A DNA stretch of 64,000 bases from Sapria himalayana (Eukaryota; Streptophyta; Magnoliopsida; Malpighiales; Rafflesiaceae). A program made the position numbers and the translations under genes. The stretch spans positions 161,026 to 225,025 of the forward strand of contig JAREIK010000763.1 of NCBI GenBank assembly GCA_029783825.1, in the 5' to 3' direction. The notes under the pieces were generated by a model that was not told the DNA's origin, did no database searches, and worked only from the letters and a program-made list of their open reading frames with translations. Of the stretch, positions 46,357 through 61,838 are shown piece after piece; within the stretch, counting starts at the first letter, position 1; each line of letters begins with the position of its first letter.

Positions 46357-48924
46357 GTATATCTATCTATTTATTTATATGTCTATCTATTTGTCTATCT
46401 ATCTGTCAATATGTCTATCTATTTATTTATCTATCTACCTATCTAATTATCAATCAATCAATCTGTCTATCTATTTGTGTGTGTGTGTGTGTGTGTCTAT
46501 CTAAATGACTATCTATTTGTTTATCTTTCTATCTATTTTTGTGTCTATCTATCTATCTATCTTTTTGCCTATATATATGTCTCAAAATCAATCTGTCTAT
46601 CTATCTATTTATCGGTCTACCTATCTATTGATATATCTATCTATGCATTTATCTAATTGTAAATATATTCCATATGTCTATCTATCTTTATATCTATTTT
46701 TCAATCTATTCAATTATTAATCTATATATCTATCTATATGTCTATCTATCCGACTATCTATCTTTTTATTTACTTGTCTATCTATCTGTCTATTTATTAT
46801 CTATCTATCTATCTATCCATCTATCTTTCTAAGTATTTATCTGTCTATTTATTTGTCTATCTATATGTATGTATTTATAATAATCTCTCTATCTATATGT
46901 TTATCTATATGTCTATCTATATGTCTATATATGTGTTTATCAATCTCTCTATCAATCTATTTATCAATATCACTATCTAACTATCTATTTATCTAATAAT
47001 TTATCTTTCTATCTATAAATATTCTATCTTTCTAACTAACTATCTATCTATTTATTAATATTTCTATCTATCTATCTATTTATCTCTATATCTCTCTATC
47101 TATCTTTCTGTTAGTCTATTTTTCTATCTATCTATTTGTCTGTCTCTCTATCTGTTTATCAGCCTACATATCTATTTATATATCTTCTTGTCTATCTATC
47201 TATTTATCTATCTATCTATCTTTCTTTCTATTGATCTATCTAACTGACTATCTATTTGTCAATCTATTTATTTATTTATTTATCTATTTATTTATTTATC
47301 AATATATCGATATATCTCTCTATCTATCAATTTGTCTGTGGATATTTTATCTATATATCTATCTTTCTATTTGTCTATCTGTTTATTTGTTTGACTTTCA
47401 AGCTATAAATCTAGTTTTCTCTTTGTCTATCTAATGTCAATCTATATATCTATCTATATATCTGTCAATATATTTATCAATCAATTAATCTATGTATCTA
47501 TCTATCTTTCTCTCTATATATCTATTTATTTATCTGTCTATCTATTTATATATCTATCTTTTTATCCATATCTCTAACTAACTATCTATCTATATATCAA
47601 TCTTTCTCTCAATTTATCTGTCAACCTATATCTCTCTCTATATATCTTTATACCTATCTATCTATATATATAAATATCTAGCAATCTATATGTTTTTCTA
47701 TCTATCTATCTACCTGTCTAATTATCTATCTATATGTGCAATAACCTATTTATCTTTGTCTATATTTCTATGCATCTATCTACTATATATCCATCTATAT
47801 ATCTATATATCTATCTTTCTTTCTATAAATGTGTCTATCTCTTTATTTATCTAACTATCTATCTATTTGTGAATTTATCTATTTATTTATCTTCATATCT
47901 ACTTATCAATCTATTTATCTATCTATCTATCTATCTCTCTAACTATCTATCTATCTCTTTCTCTGACAAACTTTCTATCAATCTATCTATCTCTCATTCT
48001 GACTATCTATCTATCTGTCTGTCTGTCTGTCTGTATGTCTATCTATCTATCTATATGTTTGTCAATCTATCTTTCTCTCTATTTATCTATCTATTTATCG
48101 ATCGATCTATCTATCTATCTATCTATCTGTCCATCTATCTTTCTATTTGTCTATCTATATATGTTTGTATCTATCGATATATATACCTATCTTCATATCT
48201 ATTAATCAAAATATTTTCCTATCTATCTATCTATGTGACTATTTGTTTATCTGTCTCTCTATCAAATTGAATATTTTTCTATCTACTATCTATCTATTTG
48301 TTTATTTATCTATTTATCTATTAGTCTATCTTTATATCAGTGTGTGTGTGTGTGTGTGTTTATATATATATATATATCTGATATATCTATCGATATATCT
48401 ATATATCTATCTACCTATCTATCTAACTTTTTATATATTAGTCTATCTGTCTACATAACTATCTTTCTATCTTTCAATCTATCTATTTGTTTATCTTTAT
48501 ATCTGACTATATTTCTATTTTCTTGTTTGACTTTCAACCTATATGTTTAATTATCTATATATCTGTCTCTCTTTTTATCTATCTATCTTTATATATTTAC
48601 ATGTCTATCTGTCTATCTATATTTCTATTTGTCTATATATCTCTCTATCTATCTATCCATCTTCCTATTTGTCTATTTCTCTATTTGTCATATATGTTCC
48701 TATTTATCTTTTTGTCTACTTGGTTATCTATCAATCTAATTATTTTTTATTTGTCTATCTTTCTAATTGTTATTTTTCTATCATTCTATTTATCTTCTTG
48801 TCTATCTATCTATATATATTTCTACCTATCTGTCAATCTATCTTTCTCATTCTCTCTATTCATCTATTAGACTATTGGTATATATATCTTTTTATCTATA
48901 AGGCTATCTATCTATCTTTAAATC

Positions 48925-48963
<39 letters not shown>

Positions 48964-50171
48964 ATCTATATGTCTATCTTTATACTATATGTTTATCTTT
49001 CTATCTATCTATCTATATCTCTATCTATCTTTCAATCTATCTCTCTATCTATCTTTCAATCTACCTTTTAGTATATACGTATATTATTCAATGTGTCTAT
49101 CTATCTATCTATATTTTGATGAATATATCCTTCTGTCTAACTATTTATATGTCTAACTATCTATATATCTATCTGTCTACATATCTATCTATCAATCTAT
49201 ACGTCAATTTGTTTATCTATCTATCTATCTATTTATTTGTCTATCTATCTATCTATCAATCTATTTGACTATCTATCTATATGTCTATCTATTTATCTAG
49301 CTATATGTTTATATACATATCTATCTATCTATAAACATATCTATCTATATGCATATCTATTTATCTAACTATTTGTCTATTAGTATATATGACTATTTGT
49401 ATATCTTTCTAAATATCTATCTTTCTTTCTATTTGTCTATTTATCTAACAATCTATGTATTTATCTTTTTATCTATTTAATTATCTAAGTATCTATTTAT
49501 ATATATATATATATCTGTCTATCAATTTATCTATCTGTCTTACTATCTAACTATATATTTTTCAATTAGTCTATTAGTCTATCTATTTATCTGACTATCT
49601 ATATATGTGTTTATGGCTCTATCTATCTATTTTTCTATGTATATATTTGTATCTATCTTTATATCTATCTATCATCAATCTTTCTGTCTATCAATCTATA
49701 TTTCTATCTATCTATATATCTATATATCTGTCTAACTATCAATCTATTCATCCGTCTATTTGTCTCTATATCCATCTATTTGTCTATACGTCTATCTTTC
49801 TATTTCTTTATATGCCTTTTAGTTTATCATTCTATATTTCTAAGTGTTTATTTATCTATCTATCAAATTATCTAATTATGTATATGTCTATCTATCTGTG
49901 TCTATCTATCTATTTACTTATCTATCTATAATTATATAGAACTATCTGTCAATATGTCAATCTATCTATTTTTCTATCTATCTCTATATCAATATTTCTA
50001 TTTGTATTTTATCTATCAATCTAGCTATTTATATGTCTATATAGCTATTTGTTTATATGTATATATGTCTATCTATCAATCAATCTAACTGTCTAACTAT
50101 ATATCTTTCTATCTATCTATCTATCTAACTATCTAACTATCTTTCTATCTTTCGATCTATTAGTCTATATG

Positions 50172-50174
<3 letters not shown>

Positions 50175-50213
<39 letters not shown>
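50175..50213. repeat. (TA)n tract in the array
   Basis: About 19 pure TA units within the TCTA array, with no TG partner. Confidence 0.95.
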
Positions 50214-50218
<5 letters not shown>

Positions 50219-53200
50219 CTATCAATATGTATATCTATCTATTTGAAAGTCTCTATCTATCTATATATCTATCTATCTATGTATCTATCTATATGTTTAT
50301 CTATCTATAAATGTGTGAATCAATCAATTAATCAATCAATCTGTCTATCTATCTATCTATCTATCTATAAATTTATCTGTGTATCTATCTATTTTTCAAT
50401 CTATCAATCAATCAATCTATCCATTTGTAATTCTATATATCTATTAATCTATATATATATATATATCTATATCTATATATCTATTTATCTTTCTATTTAT
50501 CTGTTAGTATATAAGTCTTTTAAGTATATGTGACTAACCATCTATCTATCTATCTATCTATTTGTCTAACTATATATACGTCTATCTTAATATCTATATA
50601 TTTGTGCATCTGTTTATCTTTTTAACTATATTTCTATTTATATGTTTAACTTTCTATTTGTCTATTTTTCTATCTATCTATGTATCTATTTGTTTATATA
50701 TCAATCTATCAATTTATCAATTTTTTTATCTATCTATCATTCTATTATCTAATTAACTAACAAACAAATAATATATATATATCTATCTATTTCTCTATCT
50801 CTTTAACTAATTTACTAACTTTATATCTATTAGTCTATCAGTATATCTATCTAACTATCTATATCTCTCTCTATCTATCTGTCTGTATATCTACCTATTT
50901 AATTCTATCTATCTATTTCTATATCTATTGATATCTCTTTCTATATATCTATTAATCTATCTTTTAGTCTATCTACCTATCTATTTATCTATAAATCTAT
51001 CTATCTCTCTATTTATCTATTTATATAGTTATCTATATATATGTCTATCTAACTATTGGCCTATCTATCTATTTATCAATTTATCAATATATCTATATGT
51101 CTATTTGTCTATCTGTTTATCTATCTAATTTTCTAACTGTTTAATTGCTTATCTATCTATTTATCTATCTCTCTATATATAAAATTATATATCTGCCTAT
51201 TAGACAATTAGTCTAATCATCTATTAATTTATCTGTCTATCTAATTATATCTATTTGTGTAAATGTGTCTATCTATCTATTCGTCTACATGTCTATCTAT
51301 CTATTTATCTATCTTATATTTGTTTATCTGTCTATCTATCTATCTATGTATCATCTTGGTTATCTATCTTTTTTTGATTTGTATATGTTTCTATGTGTTT
51401 ATCTATCTATCTATCTATCTATCTATTTGTCTATCTATTTATTTATCTATCTATATGTAATTTTATGTATCTATCTATCTATATGCCTATTTTCTATCGG
51501 TCAATTTGTATATCTATATATCTATCTCTATATCTATCTTTCAATTTTTGTATCTATATATGTATTAATCTATCTATCTAGCTATCAATATTTCTATCTA
51601 TATGTTTATCTATCTATATGTCTATCTATTTATCTATTATCTATTTATCTATCTATCCATCTATCCGATTATCTATCTATCTATCTATCTATTCGTCCAT
51701 CTATCTAAATATTTTGTTTGTATATCTATTTATCTTTCTATTTGTATATATAAATATATATCAATATATCTATATATACATCTACCTATTTTATTATGTG
51801 GTTATCTATCTATCTATCTATATTTTTATCAGACTATCTATCTATTAGTATATTTGACTATCTATCTATCTGTCTACCTATCTATATATCTTTTTATCAA
51901 TCAATCAATCTATATTTATATATATCTAACTATCAATATATCTATCTATCTATTATTATATATATCTATGTTTCAATCTATATATCTATGTAACTATCTA
52001 TCTTTCAATCAATCTATCTATCTAATTGTATAACTATCTTTCTGTCTATCAGTCTATCATTCAATAAATCAATAAATAAACCAATCTATCTATCTATTTG
52101 TCTATCTGTCTAATTATATATTTGTATATAAATTTATCTATTTATATGTCTAACAAACCAACTATCTATTAGTCTATTAGTCTATAAGTATATCAGTATA
52201 TTAATCTATATATCTATCATTCTAGGTATATATTTTTCTATATATCTTTTAATCTATCTTTCTCTCTATTTACCTATTTGTGTATCAAATTATATGTCTT
52301 TTTAACTATTAGTCCATCATTCGATCTGACTATTTGTCTATCTTTCTATATGACTTTCTTTCTTTCATTCTATATGTCTATTTGTATATCTATCTATCTA
52401 TTTATCTATCTATCTTTCTAATTGTCTAACTAACTAACTATCTATCTATATGTCTATCTATCTATATGTCTATCTATTTATATATCTATCTATCTATCTA
52501 TCAGTCTTAATATGTAACTATTAATTTTTCTATCAGTCTATTTGTCAATGTATCTATCTGACTATCTAAATATGTGTTTATGAGTCTATCTTTGTATTTA
52601 TCAATTTATTTTTTTATCTATCCCTCTATCTATCTTTATGTCTATCTATCTATCCATATATCTTTCTATCTATCTTTATATTTATTTATCTATTTATCTA
52701 TGAAATTGTTTATTGATCTATCTACCTATTTGTCTATATATCTATTTGTCTAAATGACTATCTGCCTATCTGTCTATCAATCAATCAATGTAACTATCTA
52801 ACTATCTAACTTTCTCTCTCTCTCTCTATCTAACTATCTATATATTTGCAAATCTATCTATATATCAATCTGTCTATCTCTCTATTTACTTTCTATCTTT
52901 CTATATGTCTTTTAGTCTATCAGTCTGTAACTCTATGTGTCTATTCATCTATCTCTCTATCTATCTATATATATATATGTCTATCTCTCTATTTTTCTAA
53001 CAATCTATATGTCTATCTCTTTATCTATATATCTGTCTATCTATCTATCTTTCTATCAATATATCTATCCATATATCTAACTTTCTATTTGACAATTTGT
53101 CAATCTATCTGTCTCTTTTTGTCTATCTAACAATTTGTGAATCTATCAAACTATGTATCTATTTATTTTTCAATTTGTCTAATTCACTAACTAACAATCT

Positions 53201-55162
53201 ATTTGTCTATCTATCTATCTATCTATATATTTCTCTATTTTCTTTGACTATTTACCTATCATTCTATCAATTAGTCTACCAGTCTATCTTCTCTCTATCT
53301 CCTTATCTATCTATGTGTATTTCTATCCAACTATTTATTTTTCAATCTATCTATTTGTTTATCTATACATATATCTATATGTTTGTCCGTCAATCTATCT
53401 ATTAGTGTATTTGTCTATCTATCTATCTATATATCTATCTATCTGTCTATTTATATATATGTCTATCTTTTAATCTCTCTGTCAATTAATTTATCTATCA
53501 ATCAATCAATCAATCTAACTATATATATCTGTCTATCTGTCTATGTATCTTTCTATTTGTCAATCTTTCAATCTATTTATATATCAATTTATCAATATAT
53601 CAATATGTTTATATGTTTATCAATCTATCTATATAATTGTATAACTATATTAAAGGCTATCTATGTATTTATATATCACTCTATATATAAAACTATCTAA
53701 TTGCCTATTAGTCTATTAGACTAATTGTCTTTCAGTCAAACTATTTATGTCGCTATGTTTTTATGTGCCTATCTATTAATCTGTCTAATTTTCTATCTGT
53801 TTATCTGTTTATTTTATGTTTATCTATCTATCTATCATTATATCTCATCTGTTAATCTATCTTTCTATCTATCTATCTGTCTATCTGTCTATCTATCTTT
53901 CTATCTCTTTGTCGATCTTTCATTCTATCAATCTATCAATCTATCAATCTATCAATCAATATTTTTTTCTATCTATCTACCTATCTATCTGTCAATGCAT
54001 TTATGTGTCTAAATGTCTAACTTTCTATTTGTCTATTTATGAATCTATTTGTATATCTATCAATCTATCAATCTATCTATATGTTTATCTTTCTATTTGT
54101 CTAATTCACTAACATACTAACAATCTATCTATAGGTTTATCTATTTATTTGTCTATCTATCTAAATATTTAACTTTCTTTGTGTTTGTTAGTCTATCTAT
54201 CAATCAATCAATCTGTCTGTCTATCTCTCTATCTATATATACGTATGTATATCTACTTATTTATTCATCTATCAATCAATCTATCTGTGTGTTCATATAT
54301 CTATATGTCGATCTATCTATTTTTCAATCAATCAATCAATCTGTCTATCTGTCTATCTATGTGTTTATATGCATTTCTATCAATCTATCAATCTATTTTT
54401 ATGTCTATATGTCTATTGGTCTATTTATTTAATTGTCTAACTCGCTATTTGTTTATCTATTTATTTTTTATCTATCTATCTATAAAACTATTTAATTGCC
54501 TATTTGTCTATCACTCTAATTTTCTATCTATCTATCTTTCTTTCTATCTATTTATGTTTCTATGTGTCTGTCTTTATCTATATAACTCTATATTTGTTTA
54601 TTTGTCTATCTATCTATCATATGTTTGTTTTTCTCTCTATCTATCAATCTGCATATGTTTCTTTTTGTCTATAGGTATCTTTGTCTATTTCTCTATGTTT
54701 CAATGTGCTTATCTATCTTTCTATCATTTTTATCTATCAGCCTTTTTATCTATCGATCTATCTATTTATTAGTCAATCTATCTATATGTCTTTCTATTTG
54801 TCTGCCTATTTGTTAATTAATCTATTTGTATATCTATCTATCTATCTATCTATCTATTTATATGTCTTTCTATCTCTTTATCTATCTATGTATCTTTCTT
54901 TCTATATATCTAGTTTTCTTTATGTCTATCTATCTATATGTAAATCTATCTATCTTTCTATGATTTGTTTATCTATCTAGCCCCATATCTATATATCTAT
55001 TTATATATCTATCTAAATATTTAGCTGTGCATCTATTTATCAATCTATTTTTATATATATCTATATATCTATATATCTATCTTTATATCTATGTATATTC
55101 TTATCTAGCTATCATTCTATCTATCTATATGTTTATCGGAGTAGATATCAATTAATATATTT

Positions 55163-55165
<3 letters not shown>

Positions 55166-55222
<57 letters not shown>
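55166..55222. repeat. (TA)n tract in the array
   Basis: About 28 pure TA units, among the longest in the window. A second tract of about 20 units lies at 55390-55429. Confidence 0.95.
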
Positions 55223-55225
<3 letters not shown>

Positions 55226-55387
55226 TATATGTCAATCAATCTATCTATCTATTTGTCTATTTATCTATCTATATATCTATCAATCTATCAATCTATCTAT
55301 ATATATATTTTTCTATTTGTCTATATGTTTATCTACCTATATGTCTATTAGTATATCTAGCTATTTGGTAATCTGTATAATAATTAT

Positions 55388-55431
<44 letters not shown>

Positions 55432-56002
55432 ATCTATATATCTATCTATCTATATGTATATGTATGTATATTTCAACAATCTAACTATCTATCTATCAAT
55501 ATGTCTACTAGTCTATCCATCTGCCTATTTGTAAATCTATTTATCTATCTATATATTTAACTATCTTTCTATCTAGTTATTTATCTGACTATTTATCTAA
55601 GTTTCAATCTATCGAATAGTCTATCTATATATTTGTATACTTGCATATCTATATATCTATCTTTCTATCTATATTTTTATCTATCATCTATCTATTTATC
55701 TGTCTGTGTCTTTCTATCTATCTATTTGTTGATCTATTTATCTATCTATTTCTATCACTAATTTTCGAGTTACCTATTTATAAATCAATATATCTGTCTA
55801 ACTATCTATATCTATCTTTCTATCTTTGTATATTTATATCTCTCTTACTATCTAATTGTCCATCCATATATATATCTATCTTTATATCTATCTATCTATC
55901 TATTTATATATTTGTATAACTATGTATCTATCTATCTGTTTATCTATCTGTCTCTCTTTCAATCAATCAATCAATCTGTCTATCTATCTATCTATCTATC
56001 TA

Positions 56003-56034
<32 letters not shown>

Positions 56035-56416
56035 TTTATATATCAATCTTTCTATATAACAAGCTGTCTATCTATCTATATGACTATATGTCATTGTGTC
56101 TATCTATCTATTTGTCTATTAATCTATAAGTGCATTTCTAATTGTAAATCTATCTATCAATCTTGTATCTTTATTTCTATGTAACTATCTATCTATCTAT
56201 CAATCTATATATCTATTTCTCTTTGTGTCTATGTGTCTACATGACTATCTATCTATTAACAATATATCTATATTTTTCTAACTATCTGTCTTTCTATTTG
56301 TCTAACTATCAATCAATAAATCTATCTCTCTAGCTATCTATTAGTCTATTAGCCCATCTGTTTATATGTCTATTTGTCGATCTTTATTTCAATTTGTCTG
56401 TTTGTCTATTTTCCTT

Positions 56417-56448
<32 letters not shown>

Positions 56449-56978
56449 GCTATCTATCTGTCTATCTGACTATCTGTTTATATATATATATATATATATC
56501 TATATATCTATCTATCTATTTATGAATCAGTCTATATATCTAACTTTTTATTTGTTTTTTTTATCTAAATGTCTATATGTTTATCTATCTATCAATGTTA
56601 CTATCTAATTATCTATTGATCTATTTATCTATCTAAGGAACTATCTATCTGTCAAACTATATAACTATATTTATTACTATCACACTAATTTTCAAAAAAT
56701 ATATATGTCTATTTATATATCCAACTTTTTATTTATTAATCTATATATCTATCTATCTATTAATCTACCTATCTATCTATATAGCAAACTATATGTCTAT
56801 CAACCTATCTATATATTTATCTATCTATCTTTCTATGTATCTTAATATCTCTCTCTCTCTATCATTCTATCTAATTTTCTTTTAGTTTATCTATATATCT
56901 ATTTGTGATTCTATCTATTTATATATCTATCTTTCTATCACTCTACCTTTTTATATGTCTATCTTCCTATTTATCTAT

Positions 56979-57010
<32 letters not shown>

Positions 57011-57019
57011 ATATCTATA

Positions 57020-58460
57020 TGAATATCTATATATATGTCTATCTAATGATCTATTTGTCTATCTATTTATGTGTTTATTTATCTATTTGTATATTTGGCT
57101 ATCTGTATATGTCTCTATTTGTATATTTATAAATGCATATATCGATTTATCTGACTATTTATAGATCTATTTATCTATAACTATAACTATATATATATAT
57201 ATATAGTTGTTTATTTGTTTAACTATATATCTTAGTATTTCTCTATTAGTGTATATTTTTATATCTTTATCTATCTATCTATCTATCTATTTATCCATTT
57301 CTCTGTGTTTCTTTATCTCTATATCAATTTATATATTTTTCTATCTATGTATCTATTTATCTATTTATCAATCGATTTGTTTATCTATTTATTTATCTAT
57401 GTATCTATTTATTTGTCTTCCATTCTATCTATATCTCTATTTGTCTATATGGCTATTTGTCAATTTTATATTTCTATCTATCTATTATTTCTCAATCTTT
57501 CAATTAATATTCTATATATCTTTCTATAAAACTATCTATCAATCCACCTATATGTATATCAATTTTTCTATCTATCTATTTGTTTATAAATCTAGCTATC
57601 TATCTATCTTTATATTTATTTTTCTTTCAGTTTAACTATCAATCTGTCTATGATTCTATCTATCTATTTATCTATGTATCTGCCTGCCTACCTTTCTATA
57701 TTTCAATCTACCTATTTATCTATGTATCTATCTATCTATCTATTTATGCACATATTTGTCTATCTATCTATCTATCTGTCTATCTATCAACATATCTATA
57801 TATCTATTTGTGTATCAGGCTATTTGTAAATCTAACTATTTGTAAACTATCTATGCATATATCTATTTATCTCTCTATATATAGATCTATTTATCTTTAA
57901 ATATATATATATATATATATCAAACTGTCTATTTTTTTATCTATCTTTCTTAGTATTTCTCTATTAGTCTATATTTCTATATCTCTATCTATCTATCTAT
58001 CCATTTATTTATGTGTTTCACTATCTATCTATCTATCTATCTATATTTCCATCTATCCATTTATTTATGTATCTATCTATCAATATATCAATCAATTTGT
58101 TTATCAGTATATTTGTCTATGTATCTATTTTTTTATCTTCCTATCTATCTATATCTCTATTTGTCTATATGGCTATTTGTATATTTTTATATTTCTATCT
58201 ACCTATTATTTCTAAATCTTACAATCAATCAATCAATTTATCTTTATATCTAATCATCTATCTATTTGTTTATCTTTCTATCAGCCTATTTATTTAATTA
58301 TCTATTAATCTATTTATCTGTCTCTATTTATCTATTTGTCTATCTATCTATCTATCTGTCTATTTATCATTCTATATATCTATCTTTTTATCTATTTATT
58401 TGTCTATCTATCTATTTGTCTATGTGTCTATCTATCTATCTATCTATATAATTATTTATC
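57020..58460 (+). repeat. Higher-order tandem duplication, period about 718 bp
   Basis: Non-repeat landmarks recur in the same order: TATAGATCTATTTATCT (about 57160 and 57879), then a (TA)n tract (57184 and 57903), CTTAGTATTTCTCTATTAG (57231 and 57949), and CTATATGGCTATTTGT (57445 and 58166). The array therefore grew here by duplication of a whole 0.7-kb block, not only by single-unit slippage. Confidence 0.8.
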
Positions 58461-59740
58461 TATCTATATATCTATATATTTCTTTTTAAGCCTATTTTCC
58501 TATCTAGTAATCTATCCTTTTGTCTATCTACCTATCTATCTATCTGTCTAACTATCTATCTATTTATATATCTACCTCTCTAACTATCTACCTATCTACG
58601 TTTTATTTTTTAATTGTCTATCTATATATCTATCTATCTATGTGTTTATCTGACTATTTGTCTATCTATCTATTTTATTATATAACAGTCTATTTGTCAA
58701 TATATATAATTGTCAATCTATATTTTTTTACTTGCTATTTATCAATAAATCTATCTATCTATCTATTTCTTATCTACCTATCTTTCTATTTGTCTATCTA
58801 TCTAATTGTTTAACAATCTAATTGTTTATTTGTCTATTTGTCTAACTATCTATCTAGCTGTCTATTTTTCAACCAATCTATTTGTTCATTTGTCTATCTG
58901 TATATCAATCAATCCATCAATCTATCTATTATTTTATCTTTTGGTATATCAATCTATTAATCTCTTTATCAATCAATCTATCAATCTTTATATCTATTTG
59001 CCTATCTATCATTATATATATATATATATGTTTATCTGTCTATCTATCAATCTATCTATACATCTGCCTGTCTATTTTTCTATCAATCTTTTCATTCTAT
59101 CTTTATATCTACTATCTATCTATCAATTTATTTGTCTATCTATTTGTCAATTTGTTTATCTATCTATCTAGATATATATATATATATATATATATCTATC
59201 TATCTATTGTTTATTTATTTATTTGTATATGTGTCTATTTATTTTTCTATCTATAATTCTATATATCAATTTATCTCTCAGTCTATCTATATATATGTTT
59301 TTGTGACTTTCTGTCTATTTATCTGTCTTTTTGTTTATCTGTCTATTTGTCTAGAATTGTATTTAGAATATGTGAATTTATCTATTAGTCTATGTATCTT
59401 AGTGTCTATGTGTCTATCTATCTATTTATCTATTTAACTATTTGTCTATGCGTCTACATATCTATTGATCTATTAGTCTTTATATCTATCTATTTGTCTA
59501 TCTATCTAACTATTTATTTGTCTAACTATTTATATGTATATCTCTTTAGCTATCTAGTAGTTTATTAGTGTATGTATTTATCTATTTATCTATCTATTTA
59601 TCTTTCTATTTGTATGACTATCTATTTATCTATGTATCTATCCATCTAGCTATCTATATGTCTATCTATCTACATATTTGTCTATATGTCTATATATCTA
59701 TCTGTTTATTTGTTTATTTATCTAAATGTCTATATTTGTA

Positions 59741-59771
<31 letters not shown>

Positions 59772-60062
59772 CTATCTATATTACCATCTAACTATCTATC
59801 TTTCTATTTATATATCTGTATAATTATCTAACTGTCTTTATATATATATATATATCAATCTATCTATCTATTTGTTAAACCATCTAACTGCCTTTTAGTC
59901 TATCGATCAATTTGGCTATCTTTCTATCTATCAATCTATGTATCTATCTATTTGTCTAACTATCTATTTTTCAATCTATCTATGTGTCTATGTATCAATG
60001 TGTCTATTTGTTTATATGTCTCTCTATCTATCTAACTATTAGTCTATCTATCTATCTATCTA

Positions 60063-60075
60063 TGTGTGTGTGTGG

Positions 60076-60135
<60 letters not shown>
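60063..60135 (+). repeat. Longest (TG)n(TA)n compound
   Basis: About 15 TG units with a GG interruption, then about 21 TA units. Confidence 0.92.
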
Positions 60136-60138
<3 letters not shown>

Positions 60139-61774
60139 GCTATCTATCTATCTAAAAATTTGTTTATCTATCTATCTATCTATCTCTCTACCTATTATTC
60201 AATCTGTCTCTTTTATATCTGTCTATATATCTATCAATATTTCTATCTATCCATATGACTATATATATTTCTATCTATCTATCTGTTTATATATATATAT
60301 ATCTATCTGTCTGTCTGTCTTTCTATCTATCTATTAGTATATTTATCTATCTACCTGTCTGTCTATCTATCTATCTATTCATCTTTTTAATTATATGTCT
60401 ATATATCTATCTATTTATCTTTCTGTCTATTTGTATATCTTTCAATATATCTAATTATCTATCTATCCATTTGTCTGTCTCTCTATGTAACTATCTAATA
60501 GTCGAACTATCTAACTATGTAAATATCATTCTACATCCCTATCTATCTATTTATCTATATGTCTAACTATCTAACATTCTTTTAGTCTATTCTATCAATC
60601 TATTAGTCTCTTAGTCTATCTGTCAAAATGTATATCTAACTATTTGACTATCTATCTATGTGCTTATCTATCTATCTACCTATATATCTATCTATCTATC
60701 TATCTATTTATCTTTCTTTGTTTCTATCTATATATCTATCTATTTAACTATATAACTATCTAACTATCTTACTAGCTATATATCTGTCTACCTATTCATC
60801 TATCTATCTATTTATCTAACTATTTAACTTTATTTAACTTTATTAGCCTATCAATCTATTAGTCTATCACTTTATCTATCTATTTATTTATGTAACAAAT
60901 TGTCTATCTATCTGTGTGCTTATATGTATATATGTTTATATGGCTATCTACCAATCTATTTATTTATTTATGTATCTATCTATCTATTTATTTTTCTATC
61001 TATCTATCTATCTATTTATCTATCTATTTGTCTTTCTGATTATATATCTATAAATCTATAAATTTGACTAACTACCAATTAATCAATATATTTGTCTTTC
61101 TTTCTGTTTATCTCTCTATCTGTCTATCTCTGTATCTATCTCTCTATCAAACTATCTCTCTATTTGTCTATCTATCTATCTTTCTATCTATGTATCTGTG
61201 TATCAGTCTATCAATCAATTTGTCTATCTGTGTATTAGTCTAGTGTCTATTTATCTATCTATCTATCTATATCTCTATTTGTCTATCTCTCTTTATGTCT
61301 GTCTGTCTTTCTCTATTTATCTATTAGTTATCAATGTGTCAATCTATCTATCTATTTATCTTACCATCCATTTGTCCTTCTATATGTCTATTTGTCTATA
61401 GGTCTATGTGTATATCTATCAATCTATCTATCTTTATGTCTATCTATTTGTCTATATATATATATCTTGTAATCTATCTATATGTATATCTATCATTGTG
61501 TGTATTTATTTTTCTTCCTATCTATTTATTTGTCTATCGATCTATCTATCTATCTTTCTGTTTATCTATCTATTTATCTTTCTATATATATATATCTTTA
61601 TCTATCTATCTATCTATTTGATTATCTATGTATCTTTCTATCTTTCTATTTGTCTATCTTTCTATATGTAAATCTATATTTCTAGCTATCTAACTATCTG
61701 ATAAACTTTCTATGTGTTTATCTATTTATCTCTTTATTTGTCTATCTAACTATCTATCTAACTTTATATGTATA

Positions 61775-61838
<64 letters not shown>

